A stretch of 64,000 nt of DNA from Nocardioides sp. JS614. GTDB taxonomy: Bacteria; Actinomycetota; Actinomycetes; Propionibacteriales; Nocardioidaceae. The position numbers and the translations under genes are program-made. Location of the stretch: NCBI RefSeq assembly GCF_000015265.1, contig NC_008699.1:1116001-1180000 (forward strand), written 5' to 3'. Numbering within the stretch: position 1 is the first letter of the stretch; each line of letters starts with the position of its first letter. The notes under the pieces are model-generated. The model saw only the letters and a program-made list of their open reading frames with translations. It made no database searches and was not told the origin of the DNA. Shown piece after piece: positions 1 through 9,563 of this stretch.

Positions 1-2
1 AG

Positions 3-677
3 CGGGTGCACCTGGTGCGCGGCGACCGGGAGGCGTTCGGCATCCACGGCCGCTCGGCGGAGCAGCGGATCGCGTTGGAGATGCTGCTCGACCCGGAGGT
101 CGGCATCGTCTCGCTCGGCGGCCGAGCCGGCACCGGCAAGTCCGCGATGGCGCTGTGCGCCGGCCTCGAGGCCGTGATGGAGCGCCGCCAGCACAAGAAG
201 GTCGTGGTCTTCCGCCCGCTGTTCGCGGTCGGCGGCCAGGAGCTCGGCTACCTGCCCGGCTCGGAGTCGGAGAAGATGTCGCCCTGGGCGCAGGCCGTCT
301 TCGACACCCTGGGCGCGATCACCTCGCGCGAGGTGATCGAGGAGGTCCTCGACCGCGGCATGCTCGAGGTGCTGCCGCTGACCCACATCCGCGGCCGGTC
401 CCTCCACGACGCGTTCGTGATCGTCGACGAGGCCCAGTCGCTGGAGCGCAACGTGCTGCTCACGGTGCTCTCCCGGATCGGGGCGAACTCCAAGGTGGTG
501 CTCACCCACGACGTGGCCCAGCGCGACAACCTGCGGGTCGGGCGGCACGACGGCGTGGTGGCGGTGGTCGAGAAGCTCAAGGGCCACCCGCTGTTCGCCC
601 ACGTCACCCTGACCCGCTCCGAGCGCTCCCCGATCGCGGCGCTGGTCACCGAGATGCTGGAGAACGTCACCCTCTGA
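3..677 (+). CDS. phoH2: PhoH-family ATPase, C-terminal part (5' end cut by window)
   Basis: The reading frame is open at the left edge, so only the last ~224 residues are present. It shows a Walker A loop (GRAGTGKS, about residue 39-46 of the visible part), a Walker B/DEAQ motif (VIVDEAQS) and the VVFRP and SERSPIAALV stretches usual in the PhoH ATPase/helicase domain. Actinobacterial PhoH2 proteins carry an N-terminal PIN RNase domain before this. That part would lie upstream and cannot be seen. In M. tuberculosis phoH2 lies a few genes from fum and glpX, as here, which supports the assignment. A palindrome-rich element follows the stop at 24 nt and may end transcription. Confidence 0.85.
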   Translation, partial: RVHLVRGDREAFGIHGRSAEQRIALEMLLDPEVGIVSLGGRAGTGKSAMALCAGLEAVMERRQHKKVVVFRPLFAVGGQELGYLPGSESEKMSPWAQAVFDTLGAITSREVIEEVLDRGMLEVLPLTHIRGRSLHDAFVIVDEAQSLERNVLLTVLSRIGANSKVVLTHDVAQRDNLRVGRHDGVVAVVEKLKGHPLFAHVTLTRSERSPIAALVTEMLENVTL

Positions 678-700
678 GCTCCGCGGTGGCGGCGGGCGAC

Positions 701-760
701 GGTTTCCCCGGTTAACCGGGGAAACCGGAACTGTTGACCCGAAACTTCGGCCGAGAAGTT
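701..760. repeat. Palindromic intergenic element, copy A
   Basis: A perfect 26-bp palindrome (701-726, arms GGTTTCCCCGGTT / AACCGGGGAAACC) is followed by a second, looser dyad running from GGAACT to AGTTCC (725-760). Nearly the same ~60-bp module occurs at 13625-13684. There is no clear T-tract, so it is either a terminator for phoH2 without a U-run, a protein-binding dyad, or a small REP-like repeat. The rest of the gap up to 991 shows no ORF with coding character that I can support. Confidence 0.7.
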
Positions 761-991
761 CCGGGATTGCCCGACCGCTGGGACCAGTGGTGCCCCTGTG
801 ACTGATGGGAAAGTCGACGAGGTGGGCCTCGGTCCCACTCCCGCCGGTCGCTTTCCACCATCTTCGCCGTTCGGTTTGCACGCGAGCGCCTCGTCCGGCA
901 TGGTGGCCCGTGATCTTTTCGTGACCTACCGACCTCGGGAGTCGGTGGTCCGGGGGGTACCACCGACGTCGTCTACCCGAGTAGCGAGCCC

Positions 992-1660
992 TTGTCGAAG
1001 CACGCGAAGTACGTTCCCAAGCACCGGCACGCCCCGGAACCGACCCTCACCGCCGCGCCGCGCAAGATCCTGCGCAGCACCGTGGTGATGTCCTCGGTCG
1101 CCGTGGCGGCCACCGGGGTGGCGGTGTCCGGCGGCGTGCTGAGCTCGCCGGCCGGCATCAGCGTCGCCGCGCAGGACCTCGGCGACAGCGTCACCGGATC
1201 GCTCTCGAGCGGCCGGGTCGCCGACCGGGAGCCGGTCGTCTCCCGCGGCTCGGTCTCGCGCACCTCGGCGGACCGCCGCGACGCCGCTGACCCGGCCAAG
1301 GAGGCCGCGCTCGCCGTCGACGGCGGCCGCGCGGTCACCCGCTCGGTGGACGTCGCGGACGGCGACCCGCGCGACATCGCCCGGGCCCTGATGCCGCAGT
1401 TCGGGTTCGGTGCCGACCAGTTCGGCTGCCTCGACTCCCTGTGGACGCGGGAGAGCAACTGGAGCCCGAGCGCCCACAACGCCTCCTCCGGCGCACACGG
1501 CATCCCGCAGGCCCTGCCCGGCTCGAAGATGGCCTCCGCCGGCCCCGACTGGGCCACCAACCCGGTCACCCAGATCACCTGGGGCCTCGGCTACATCCAG
1601 GACCGCTACGGCAGCCCGTGCGGTGCCTGGGGCCACTCCCAGGCCGTCGGCTGGTACTGA
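992..1660 (+). CDS. Secreted transglycosylase-like protein
   Basis: 222 aa from a TTG start. The N-terminus is basic (MSKHAKYVPKHRH), followed by a hydrophobic segment at about residues 28-48 that looks like a signal or anchor. A low-complexity Ala/Ser/Asp linker leads to a C-terminal domain (about 135-222) with LDSLWTRESNW, AHGIPQAL and ITWGLGYI. These are the hallmarks of SLT/lysozyme-like fold transglycosylase domains of actinobacterial cell-wall proteins, with Glu in the ESNW block as the likely catalytic acid. The product probably cleaves peptidoglycan outside the membrane. The start codon is uncertain: no good Shine-Dalgarno sequence precedes the TTG and there is a ~315-nt leader. It is convergent with fumC, with only 5 nt between stops. 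Confidence 0.75.
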   Translation: MSKHAKYVPKHRHAPEPTLTAAPRKILRSTVVMSSVAVAATGVAVSGGVLSSPAGISVAAQDLGDSVTGSLSSGRVADREPVVSRGSVSRTSADRRDAADPAKEAALAVDGGRAVTRSVDVADGDPRDIARALMPQFGFGADQFGCLDSLWTRESNWSPSAHNASSGAHGIPQALPGSKMASAGPDWATNPVTQITWGLGYIQDRYGSPCGAWGHSQAVGWY

Positions 1661-1665
1661 CCCCG

Positions 1666-3063
1666 TCAGGGGTGGGTCATCGACTCCACGTCGAGGGCCT
1701 CGTCGAGCTGCGCCTCGGTGAGCTCGCCGCGCTCGACGTAGCCCATCGCGATCACGGTCTCGCGGATCGTCGCGCCCTCGGCGAGCGCCCGCTTGGCCAC
1801 CTTGGCCGCGGCCTCGTAGCCGATGTGCTTGTTCAGCGGCGTCACCACGGACGGTGAGGTCTCGGCGTACTGCCGCATCCGCTCGGCGTTCGCGGTGATG
1901 CCGTCGATGCAGCGCTCGGCCAGCACCCGGGACGACGCGGCCAGCAGGCGCGCGGACTCCAGCACGTTGCGGGCGATGACCGGCATCGCGACGTTGAGCT
2001 CGAAGCTGCCGCTCGCGCCGGCGGCGGTGACGGCCGCGTCGTTGCCGATCACCTGGAAGCACACCATCAGGGTCGCCTCCGGCAGCACCGGGTTCACCTT
2101 GCCGGGCATGATGCTCGACCCCGGCTGGAGGTCGGGCAGGTGGATCTCGGCGAGGCCGGTCGTCGGCCCGGAGGACATCCACCGCAGGTCGTTGCAGATC
2201 TTGATCAGCCCGACCGCGATCGTGCGCAGCACGCCGCTCAGCTCGACCAGCGAGTCGCGGGTCCCCTGCGCCTCGAAGTGGTCGCGGGCCTCGGTGAACG
2301 GCTCGCCGGTCGTCTCGCCGAGTACGGCGATCACCCGCTCGGCGAACCCGGGCGGGGTGTTGATCCCGGTGCCGACCGCCGTACCGCCCAGGGGCAGCTC
2401 GCGCACCCGCGGCAGCACCGACTGGAGACGCTCCGCGGCGTACCGCACCGTCGCGGCGTAGCCGCCGAGCTCCTGCCCGAGCATCACCGGCGTGGCGTCC
2501 ATCAGGTGGGTGCGCCCCGACTTCACCAGGCCGGCGAACTCGTCGGCCTTGCGCTGCAGGCTGGCCTGGAGGACGGCCAGGCCGGGCAGCAGGTCGCCGG
2601 TCACCGCCAGCGTCGACGCCACGTGGATCGCGGTCGGGAACGTGTCGTTGCTCGACTGGCTGGCGTTGACGTGGTCGTTGGGGTGCACGTCGGTGCCGGC
2701 TCGCTGGGCGAGGGTCGCGATCACCTCGTTGGCGTTCATGTTCGAGCTGGTGCCCGAGCCGGTCTGGAAGACGTCGATGGGGAACCCGCCGTCGTGTCGC
2801 CCCTCCGCGACCGCGTTCGCGGCCGCGACGATCGCCTCCGCCTGCTCCCCGTCGAGCACCCCGAGCTCGGCGTTCACCGTGGCCGCCGCCGCCTTCACCC
2901 GGCCGATGGCGTGGATCAGCGCCGGCTCGATCGGCGTGCCGCTGATCGGGAAGTTCTCGACCGCTCGCTGGGTCTGGGCCCGCCAGAGCGCGTCCGCGGG
3001 GACGCGGACCTCGCCCATGCTGTCGTGCTCGACGCGGAAGTCCGCGGTGTCGTCAAGGGTCAT
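1666..3063 (-). CDS. fumC: Class II fumarate hydratase
   Basis: 465 aa, the usual length for this iron-independent TCA-cycle enzyme, which interconverts fumarate and L-malate in the cytoplasm. The family blocks are present: FQTGSGTSSNMNANEV near residue 95, NDHVNASQSSNDTFP, and the fumarase/aspartase signature GSSIMPGKVNP near residue 318. The ATG overlaps the stop of the upstream methyltransferase gene by 4 nt, so the two are translationally coupled. A class I (iron-sulfur) fumarase lies just upstream on the same strand, so this genome has both fumarase types side by side. Confidence 0.96.
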   Translation of the reverse strand: MTLDDTADFRVEHDSMGEVRVPADALWRAQTQRAVENFPISGTPIEPALIHAIGRVKAAAATVNAELGVLDGEQAEAIVAAANAVAEGRHDGGFPIDVFQTGSGTSSNMNANEVIATLAQRAGTDVHPNDHVNASQSSNDTFPTAIHVASTLAVTGDLLPGLAVLQASLQRKADEFAGLVKSGRTHLMDATPVMLGQELGGYAATVRYAAERLQSVLPRVRELPLGGTAVGTGINTPPGFAERVIAVLGETTGEPFTEARDHFEAQGTRDSLVELSGVLRTIAVGLIKICNDLRWMSSGPTTGLAEIHLPDLQPGSSIMPGKVNPVLPEATLMVCFQVIGNDAAVTAAGASGSFELNVAMPVIARNVLESARLLAASSRVLAERCIDGITANAERMRQYAETSPSVVTPLNKHIGYEAAAKVAKRALAEGATIRETVIAMGYVERGELTEAQLDEALDVESMTHP

Positions 3064-3743
3064 GCGTCGGACGTTACCCGCGCCGCGTAGAGCCAGTACT
3101 GCTCGTCGCGGTCCTGCAGCAGCACCTCGTACGGCGTCGCCTCGACGTTGCCGAACACCGAGTCCATCGTCCGGCCGAGGACCGGAGCCTCGGCCGCCGA
3201 CCAGATCGCCAGGGCGCCGCCGGGCCGCAGCGCGCGGGCGGCGGCCTCGAGGAACGGCTGCTCGTAGAGCGCCGCGTTGACGTCGTGCACCAGGTAGCCC
3301 GGCCCGTTGTCGACGTCGAGGAGGATCAGGTCGTACGACGCCGGCCGGGCCTCGGCCATCGCCTCGCCGATGTCGGCGACGACCACCGTGACCCGCTCGT
3401 CCGCGAGCAGCCCCGGGCCGTGCGGGATCGTGCCGGCCCGCATCCAGTCGACCAGCGCCTGCTCGATCTCGACGACGGCGACCTTCTCCACCCGTTGATC
3501 GGCGAGCACCGCGTGCATGGTGAACCCGAGGCCGAGGCCGGCGACCACGACCGCCCGCGGCTGCTGGACCTGGGCGAGCGCGGCCTCCGCGAGCGCCTGC
3601 TCGGAGCCGACCTCGAGGGTGTCCATGACGAACACGCCGTTGGCGCGCAGCTCCAGGGAGGTCGGCGCGTTGTCCGCGCGGCGCTCGCGCAGGACCAGCT
3701 CGCCGCGCGCGGTCTCCGCGCGCGCGATCTCGACGTACTCCAC
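3060..3743 (-). CDS. Spermidine-synthase-like class I methyltransferase fold protein
   Basis: 227 aa with a Rossmann SAM-binding core: VVVAGLGLGFTMHAVL (motif I), VVEIEQALVDWM (acidic end of beta2), YDLILLDVDNGPG (motif IV) and RALRPGGALAIWS. Spermidine-synthase-like proteins of this size often act as aminopropyl- or methyltransferases, but the substrate cannot be read from sequence. The GTG start is chosen because the frame upstream is not protein-like and because AAGACT lies 7 nt before it, a leaderless -10 pattern. The stop overlaps the fumC start (ATGA), so the pair forms a two-gene operon. Between 3744 and 3972 I see no supportable gene. Confidence 0.75.
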   Translation of the reverse strand: MEYVEIARAETARGELVLRERRADNAPTSLELRANGVFVMDTLEVGSEQALAEAALAQVQQPRAVVVAGLGLGFTMHAVLADQRVEKVAVVEIEQALVDWMRAGTIPHGPGLLADERVTVVVADIGEAMAEARPASYDLILLDVDNGPGYLVHDVNAALYEQPFLEAAARALRPGGALAIWSAAEAPVLGRTMDSVFGNVEATPYEVLLQDRDEQYWLYAARVTSDA

Positions 3744-3972
3744 GGCGCCCAGTCTTGCGGACGCGACCCGACGGTGGACCGTCGGTGTCAGTCGAACAGC
3801 TCGCTGAGCGACCGTTTCGTACGACGTCGCGATGGGGGCGCGTCGGCGTCGTCGGCCCGCCTGATCCGCACATCGCCCGGCCGCCCGGGAGCGTCGTACG
3901 ACCGGTCGCCGGGGCAGCCACCTCGGATGAGGCACCACGGCGACCCCGATGACGTCCCACCAAGGACAGCCG

Positions 3973-5688
3973 CTACTCCGCGGAGCGCACCCGGATCCCG
4001 GCGGCGCCGATCGAGCTGAGCGGCACGGTGACGGCGCCGGAGGGGTCGGTGAAGAAGTCGTTGCCCTGGTCGTCGACCACGATGAACGCCGGGAAGTCCT
4101 CGACCTCGATCTTCCAGATGGCCTCCATGCCGAGCTCGGGGTACTCCAGCACCTCCTGGCTCTTGATGCAGTCCTGCGCGAGCCGCGCGGCCGGCCCGCC
4201 GATCGAGCCGAGGTAGAACCCGCCGTGCGCGGCGCACGCCTCGGTGACGGTCTTCGACCGGTTGCCCTTGGCGAGCATGACCATCGAGCCGCCAGCGGCC
4301 TGGAACTGCTCGACGTAGGAGTCCATCCGGCCGGCAGTGGTCGGCCCGAACGAGCCGGACGCCATGCCCTCGGGGGTCTTCGCGGGCCCGGCGTAGTAGA
4401 CGGGGTGGTCGTGGAGGTACGCCGGCATCTCCTCGCCGGCGTCGAGCCGCTCCTTGATCTTCGCGTGCGCGATGTCGCGGGCGACGACCAGCGGGCCGGT
4501 CAGCGAGAGCCGGGTCTTGACCGGGTGCTTGCGCAGCTCGCCCAGGATCTCCGGCATCGGCCGGGTCAGGTCGATCGCGACCACCTCGCCGCCGGAGATG
4601 TCCTCGGCCACGCCCGCGTCGGGCATGTACTGCGCCGGATCGGTCTCGAGCTGCTCGAGGAAGACGCCCTCGGTGGTGATCTTGCCCAGCGCCTGCCGGT
4701 CGGCCGAGCAGGACACCGCGATCGCGACCGGGCAGGACGCGCCGTGCCGCGGCAGCCGCACGACCCGCACGTCGTGGCAGAAGTACTTCCCGCCGAACTG
4801 CGCGCCGATCCCGAACGACTGGGTGAGCTCGAAGACCTGCTCCTCGAGCTCGAGGTCGCGGAAGCCGTGCGCCGACATCGAGCCCGAGGTCGGCAGGTTG
4901 TCGAGGTAGTGCGCGGAGGCGTACTTCGCGGTCTTGAGCGCGAACTCCGCCGAGGTGCCGCCGATCACGATCGCGAGGTGGTACGGCGGGCACGCGGCCG
5001 TCCCGAGCGAGCGGATCTTCTCGTCGAGGAAGCTCAGCAGCCGCTGCGGGTTGAGGACGGCCTTGGTCTCCTGGAACAGGAACGACTTGTTCGCCGAGCC
5101 CCCGCCCTTGGCCATGAACAGGAACTTGTACTCCGGCCGAGAGATCCCATCGGGCCCGTGGGAGGCCGTCGAGTAGATCTCGATCTGGGCCGGCAGGTTC
5201 GTGCCGGTGTTCTTCTCCTCGTAGGTCGTCAGCGGCGCCAGCTGGGAGTAGCGCAGGTTGAGCTTGGTGTACGCGTCGTAGACGCCGCGCGAGATCGCCT
5301 CGCCGTCGTCGCTGCCGGTCAGCACGCCCTCGGACTTCTTGCCCATCACGATCGCGGTGCCGGTGTCCTGGCACATCGGCAGCACGCCGCCGGCGGAGAT
5401 GTTGACGTTCTTGAGCAGGTCGAGCGCCACGAACCGGTCGTTTCCGGACGCCTCCGGGTCGTCGATGATCCGGCGCAGCTGGGCCAGGTGGGCGGGCCGC
5501 AGGTAGTGCGCGATGTCGTGCATCGCCTCGGCGGTGAGCCGCTGGATGGCCTCCGGCGACACCTCGAGGAAGGTGCGCCCGTTCGCCTCGAACGTCGAGA
5601 CGCCCTCGGTGGTGACCAGGCGGTACGGCGTCTCGTCGGGGCCGGTCGGCAGGAGGTCGGAGTAGAGGAACTCGGGATCTTGCGCCAC
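3973..5688 (-). CDS. fumA: Class I fumarate hydratase (4Fe-4S)
   Basis: 571 aa. The N-terminal alpha domain carries PMCQDTGTAIVMGK and the CHDVRVVRLPRHGASCPVAI block, which hold the Cys ligands expected of an oxygen-sensitive [4Fe-4S] hydro-lyase. The C-terminal beta domain holds SLTGPLVVARDIAHAKIK and SFGPTTAGRMDSY. It converts fumarate to malate; single-chain class I enzymes may also act on tartrate. The GTG at 5688 is preferred: TACCCT on the minus strand lies 8 nt before it, and upstream codons are not protein-like. It is divergent from the DUF1707 gene, with a 37-nt shared promoter region. Confidence 0.93.
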   Translation of the reverse strand: MAQDPEFLYSDLLPTGPDETPYRLVTTEGVSTFEANGRTFLEVSPEAIQRLTAEAMHDIAHYLRPAHLAQLRRIIDDPEASGNDRFVALDLLKNVNISAGGVLPMCQDTGTAIVMGKKSEGVLTGSDDGEAISRGVYDAYTKLNLRYSQLAPLTTYEEKNTGTNLPAQIEIYSTASHGPDGISRPEYKFLFMAKGGGSANKSFLFQETKAVLNPQRLLSFLDEKIRSLGTAACPPYHLAIVIGGTSAEFALKTAKYASAHYLDNLPTSGSMSAHGFRDLELEEQVFELTQSFGIGAQFGGKYFCHDVRVVRLPRHGASCPVAIAVSCSADRQALGKITTEGVFLEQLETDPAQYMPDAGVAEDISGGEVVAIDLTRPMPEILGELRKHPVKTRLSLTGPLVVARDIAHAKIKERLDAGEEMPAYLHDHPVYYAGPAKTPEGMASGSFGPTTAGRMDSYVEQFQAAGGSMVMLAKGNRSKTVTEACAAHGGFYLGSIGGPAARLAQDCIKSQEVLEYPELGMEAIWKIEVEDFPAFIVVDDQGNDFFTDPSGAVTVPLSSIGAAGIRVRSAE

Positions 5689-5696
5689 GGACCACG

Positions 5697-5718
5697 AGGG
5701 TAGCCCTCCGACTACGCT
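5697..5718. promoter_or_regulatory. Divergent leaderless promoters for fumA and the DUF1707 gene
   Basis: On the minus strand TACCCT (5697-5702) lies 8 nt before the fumA GTG. On the plus strand TACGCT (5713-5718) lies 7 nt before the ATG at 5726. Both are TAnnnT boxes placed so that transcription would begin at or next to the start codon. Neither gene has a Shine-Dalgarno sequence. Confidence 0.55.
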
Positions 5719-5725
5719 GACCGGC

Positions 5726-6346
5726 ATGGAGGGACCTCTCGAGCACGATCCGGCCCGCCTCCGGATCTCGGACGCCGATCGGCACCAGGTGGCCGAGGTG
5801 CTGCGGCAGGCCGCCGGCGAGGGGCGCCTCGAGCTCGACGAGCTCGACGAGCGGCTGGAGGCGACGTACGCCGCCCGCACGTATGCCGACCTGGTCCCGA
5901 TCACCCACGACCTCCCTGTCCGTGGGCCCGCCCGCTCGCCCGTCCAGCAGCCCCCGAGCTCGCCGGCCGTCCGCTACGAGTCGTCGGTCGCGGTGCTGAG
6001 CGGGACCTCCCGCAAGGGGGTCTGGGAGGTGGGGCCGACCCACAGCGTGTTCTGCGTGATGGGCGGCGTGGACCTCGACCTGCGGGAGGCGGTCTTCACC
6101 GGCCGGGAGACCGTGATCACCGCGAACACTCTGATGGGCGGCGTGGACGTGATCGTCAACGAGCACACGTTGGTGATCGTGGAGGGCATGGGCATCATGG
6201 GCGCCTTCGAGCAGGCGCGGGACCGGGTCGAGCCGCGACTCGACCCGGACTCACCGGTCGTCCGGGTCCGCGGCGTCGCGCTGATGGGGGCCGTGACCGT
6301 GGTGCGCAAGCCGCTGAGCCGCAAGCAGCTGCGCCGCCGGGACTAA
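5726..6346 (+). CDS. DUF1707 domain protein with cell-wall-stress-type C-terminal domain
   Basis: 206 aa. Residues ~10-65 form a DUF1707 SHOCT-like domain (LRISDADRHQVAEVL...GRLELDELDERLEATYAARTYADL). After a Pro-rich linker, the C-terminal ~110 residues (SVFCVMGGVDLDLREAVF, TLMGGVDVIVNEH, GIMGAF) resemble the LiaF-like/DUF2154 beta repeat domain. Unlike LiaF, no membrane segment is visible. Such proteins are common in actinobacteria and are linked to envelope stress only by analogy; the function is not known. Confidence 0.8.
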   Translation: MEGPLEHDPARLRISDADRHQVAEVLRQAAGEGRLELDELDERLEATYAARTYADLVPITHDLPVRGPARSPVQQPPSSPAVRYESSVAVLSGTSRKGVWEVGPTHSVFCVMGGVDLDLREAVFTGRETVITANTLMGGVDVIVNEHTLVIVEGMGIMGAFEQARDRVEPRLDPDSPVVRVRGVALMGAVTVVRKPLSRKQLRRRD

Positions 6347-6468
6347 CGGCCCGGCGATCTCCTGACTCAGGTACTCCCCACGGGTACGCGCCTCCCGGTA
6401 CGGTGACCGTGCTCACCTTTACGACGGATCGTCCGGCACGTACCTGCCGGTGAAGGAGTTGTTCAAGC

Positions 6469-7551
<1,083 letters not shown>

Positions 7552-7559
7552 GCAGCGCC

Positions 7560-7599
7560 GGTGGCTGAGGCGCGAGCGTCGCGAGCCCTCGAAACCACC
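7560..7599. repeat. REP-like palindrome
   Basis: A 40-nt imperfect palindrome bounded by GGTGG and CCACC with an inner CGCGA-GCG-TCGCG stem. It resembles the short intergenic palindromes with a GGTGGNTGAGG...CCTCGAAACCACC pattern that I recall in Nocardioides and related actinobacteria. It lies between the ugpC stop and the terminator. Confidence 0.55.
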
Positions 7600-7608
7600 G
7601 GAACTCGC

Positions 7609-7636
7609 AGGGCGGTGATCCCAGGATCACCGCCCT
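7609..7636. terminator. Bidirectional hairpin terminator
   Basis: A perfect 13-bp stem (AGGGCGGTGATCC / GGATCACCGCCCT) with a 2-nt loop lies between the convergent ugpC and hydrolase genes. It is followed by TGTTG on the plus strand rather than a full T-run, as is common in high-GC actinobacteria. Confidence 0.85.
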
Positions 7637-7641
7637 GTTGC

Positions 7642-8604
7642 TCATTTCGCCCGGTCGGCGGTGCGGCGGATGGCGGCGACGAAGGTACGGAACAGCTCGG
7701 GGGGCAGGTCGTGGCCCATGCCGTCGATGAGCAGCAGCTCCGCGCCGGGTACGGCGGCCGCGGTGGCCCGACCGCCCGAGACGTGCACCATCTTGTCGGC
7801 CATGCCGTGCACGACCAGGGTGGGCACCCGGACGGCGCGCAGCCGGTCGCCGCGGCTGGGCTGGGTGAGCACCGCCAGCATCTGCCGCATCACGCCGCGG
7901 GGGTCGACCCCCCGGTCGTAGGTCTCCCCGGCCCGCTTCTCGATCTCCGCGAGGTCCAGGGGGAAGGCCGGCGAGCCGATCAGCGTCCAGACCATCGCAC
8001 TGGTGCGGATGTAGGCCTCCCGGCCCGGCTTGCGCCGGGCGATCAGCGCGGGGAGCAGCGAGGGGTGCTGCCAGCCGACGGTGCGCTTGCCGGTCGTCGA
8101 CATGATGCTCGTCATCGAGCGCACCCGGGCCGGCCGGGTGATCGCCATGGTCTGCACGATCATGCCGCCCATCGACACCCCGACCACGTGCGCCGACTCG
8201 AGGCCGAGGTGGTCCAGGAGGCCGAAGGCGTCCTCGGCCAGGTCGCGCATGTCGTAGGGCGCCCGGACCCGGCCGCCGGCGAAGGCCCGGACCAGGGTGG
8301 CGCGGCGGACCGGCGCTTGGAGGACCGTCGAGCGCCCCGTGTCGCGGTTGTCGTAGCGGATCACGTAGAACCCGGCCCGGGCCAGGGCGGCGCACAGCTC
8401 GGGGTCCCACCAGTTCATCGGCCCGCCGAGCCCCATCACCAGCAGCAGCGGGTCGTCGTCGGGGTCGCCGAAGGTCTGGTAGCACAGCTCGATGTCCGGG
8501 GTGACCGGGGCGAACAGCTCCTCCGAGACGGCCACGGGCGTCCGCGCGGCGGCGGGGGAGGGCGTTTCGGCACCGGGGTCGGGGGTACGTGGGCTGTGCG
8601 GCAC
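7642..8604 (-). CDS. Alpha/beta hydrolase
   Basis: 320 aa. The core shows the oxyanion region LLLVMGLGGPMNWWD, the strand-5 block YVIRYDNRDTGRS, the nucleophile elbow GVSMGG (catalytic Ser), an acid in TLVVHGMADKMV and the catalytic His in GMGHDLP. The layout matches the haloperoxidase/epoxide-hydrolase-like branch of soluble serine hydrolases; the substrate is unknown. The GTG at 8604 gives a Pro-rich ~27-residue leader. A GTG at 8535 just before EELFAPV is a credible shorter start. Confidence 0.75.
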   Translation of the reverse strand: MPHSPRTPDPGAETPSPAAARTPVAVSEELFAPVTPDIELCYQTFGDPDDDPLLLVMGLGGPMNWWDPELCAALARAGFYVIRYDNRDTGRSTVLQAPVRRATLVRAFAGGRVRAPYDMRDLAEDAFGLLDHLGLESAHVVGVSMGGMIVQTMAITRPARVRSMTSIMSTTGKRTVGWQHPSLLPALIARRKPGREAYIRTSAMVWTLIGSPAFPLDLAEIEKRAGETYDRGVDPRGVMRQMLAVLTQPSRGDRLRAVRVPTLVVHGMADKMVHVSGGRATAAAVPGAELLLIDGMGHDLPPELFRTFVAAIRRTADRAK

Positions 8605-8726
8605 CGATCCAGTCAACCAGGTACGACGCCGGGTGCGGACCGGTGCCGGCGGAAGGGACGACACGTGGCCGGATCGGCTCGGCAATTGCCCGCGAATCGA
8701 CGGGTGGAGGCCGTACCGTGGCCCAT

Positions 8727-9563
8727 GTGACCTCCAACACACTGGCCGACTTCCTGCTGCCGACGGGCTTCGAGTGCCCGCGGCCGTCGGCGGTCCTGCG
8801 CGAGGGCAGCGCGGTGCTCGAGGCCGGCCGCTACGCCTGGCGTGCCACGGCGGAGCGACGCGCCCGCCGGTCCACGCCGTACGCCGCCCGCCAGGTGTCC
8901 CGCCACGGTGACCCGGTGATCCTGGTCCCGGGGTTCCTGGCCGGGGACGGCACGCTCGCGCTGATGGCCAAGGCGCTGCGGGCGCAGGGGTTTCGCACGT
9001 ACCGCTCCCAGATCCACGCCAACGTCGGCTGCACGCTCAACGCGGCCGCGCAGCTCGAGACCCGGCTGGAGTCGATCGCGATGCGGCGCGGCTCCCGGGT
9101 GCAGATCGTCGGGCACAGCCTGGGCGGGATGCTGGCCCGCGGGATCGCCGTACGCCGCCCCGACCTGGTGTCGAACATCGTCACGATGGGCAGCCCGATG
9201 CTGGCGCCCGGCGCTCACCACCGCTCCCTCGCGACCAGCGTCGACCTGCTGGTCCGGCTCAGCCGGGCCGGCGTCCCCGGCCTGATGTCCGAGGAGTGCG
9301 TGGCCGGCTCGTGCGCCCGGCAGAGCTTCGGCGAGAGCCGGCAGCCGCTCGCGCCGGACGTCGGCTTCACGGCCGTCTACTCCCGCCGCGACGGGATCGT
9401 CGACTGGCGGGCCTGCGTGGACCCGACGGCGCGCGCCGTCGAGGTGACCGCCTCCCACCTCGGCATGGCCTTCGACCCGCGGGTCATCGACGTGGTGCTC
9501 GGCTCGCTGCTGCGCAGCAGCGAGGTGTCAGCTCTCGAAGTTGACCGCGGAAAAAGCGCGTAG
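8727..9563 (+). CDS. Triacylglycerol-lipase/esterase-like alpha/beta hydrolase
   Basis: 278 aa. VILVPGFLAGDGTLALM is the oxyanion loop, IVGHSLGGMLARGIA the nucleophile elbow with catalytic Ser, VYSRRDGIVDW the likely acid, and ASHLGMAF the catalytic His region. The fold and GHSLGG motif fit the PGAP1-like/LipA-like group. No signal peptide is evident, so it is probably cytoplasmic. The GTG at 8727 is chosen because TACCGT (8714-8719) lies 7 nt before it; a GTG at 8718 would add three residues. The 3' end overlaps convergent glpX by 36 nt. Confidence 0.75.
   Translation: MTSNTLADFLLPTGFECPRPSAVLREGSAVLEAGRYAWRATAERRARRSTPYAARQVSRHGDPVILVPGFLAGDGTLALMAKALRAQGFRTYRSQIHANVGCTLNAAAQLETRLESIAMRRGSRVQIVGHSLGGMLARGIAVRRPDLVSNIVTMGSPMLAPGAHHRSLATSVDLLVRLSRAGVPGLMSEECVAGSCARQSFGESRQPLAPDVGFTAVYSRRDGIVDWRACVDPTARAVEVTASHLGMAFDPRVIDVVLGSLLRSSEVSALEVDRGKSA

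Noticed and set aside
760..991. Possible cyclic-di-AMP (ydaO-type) riboswitch before the secreted transglycosylase-like gene
   Set aside because: Such riboswitches are common before wall-lytic genes in actinobacteria, but I could not find the conserved ydaO core motifs in this leader.
926..3963. Long antisense frames over the transglycosylase and fumC genes
   Set aside because: Arg/Gly/Ala-rich shadow frames, typical of high-GC DNA, with no domain; the same applies to similar long frames across the window.
3788..3972. Open frame ending in KRSLSELFD between the methyltransferase and class I fumarase genes
   Set aside because: Only a 27-codon stretch has an in-frame GTG and there is no ribosome site or -10 box. 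The composition is not clearly coding.
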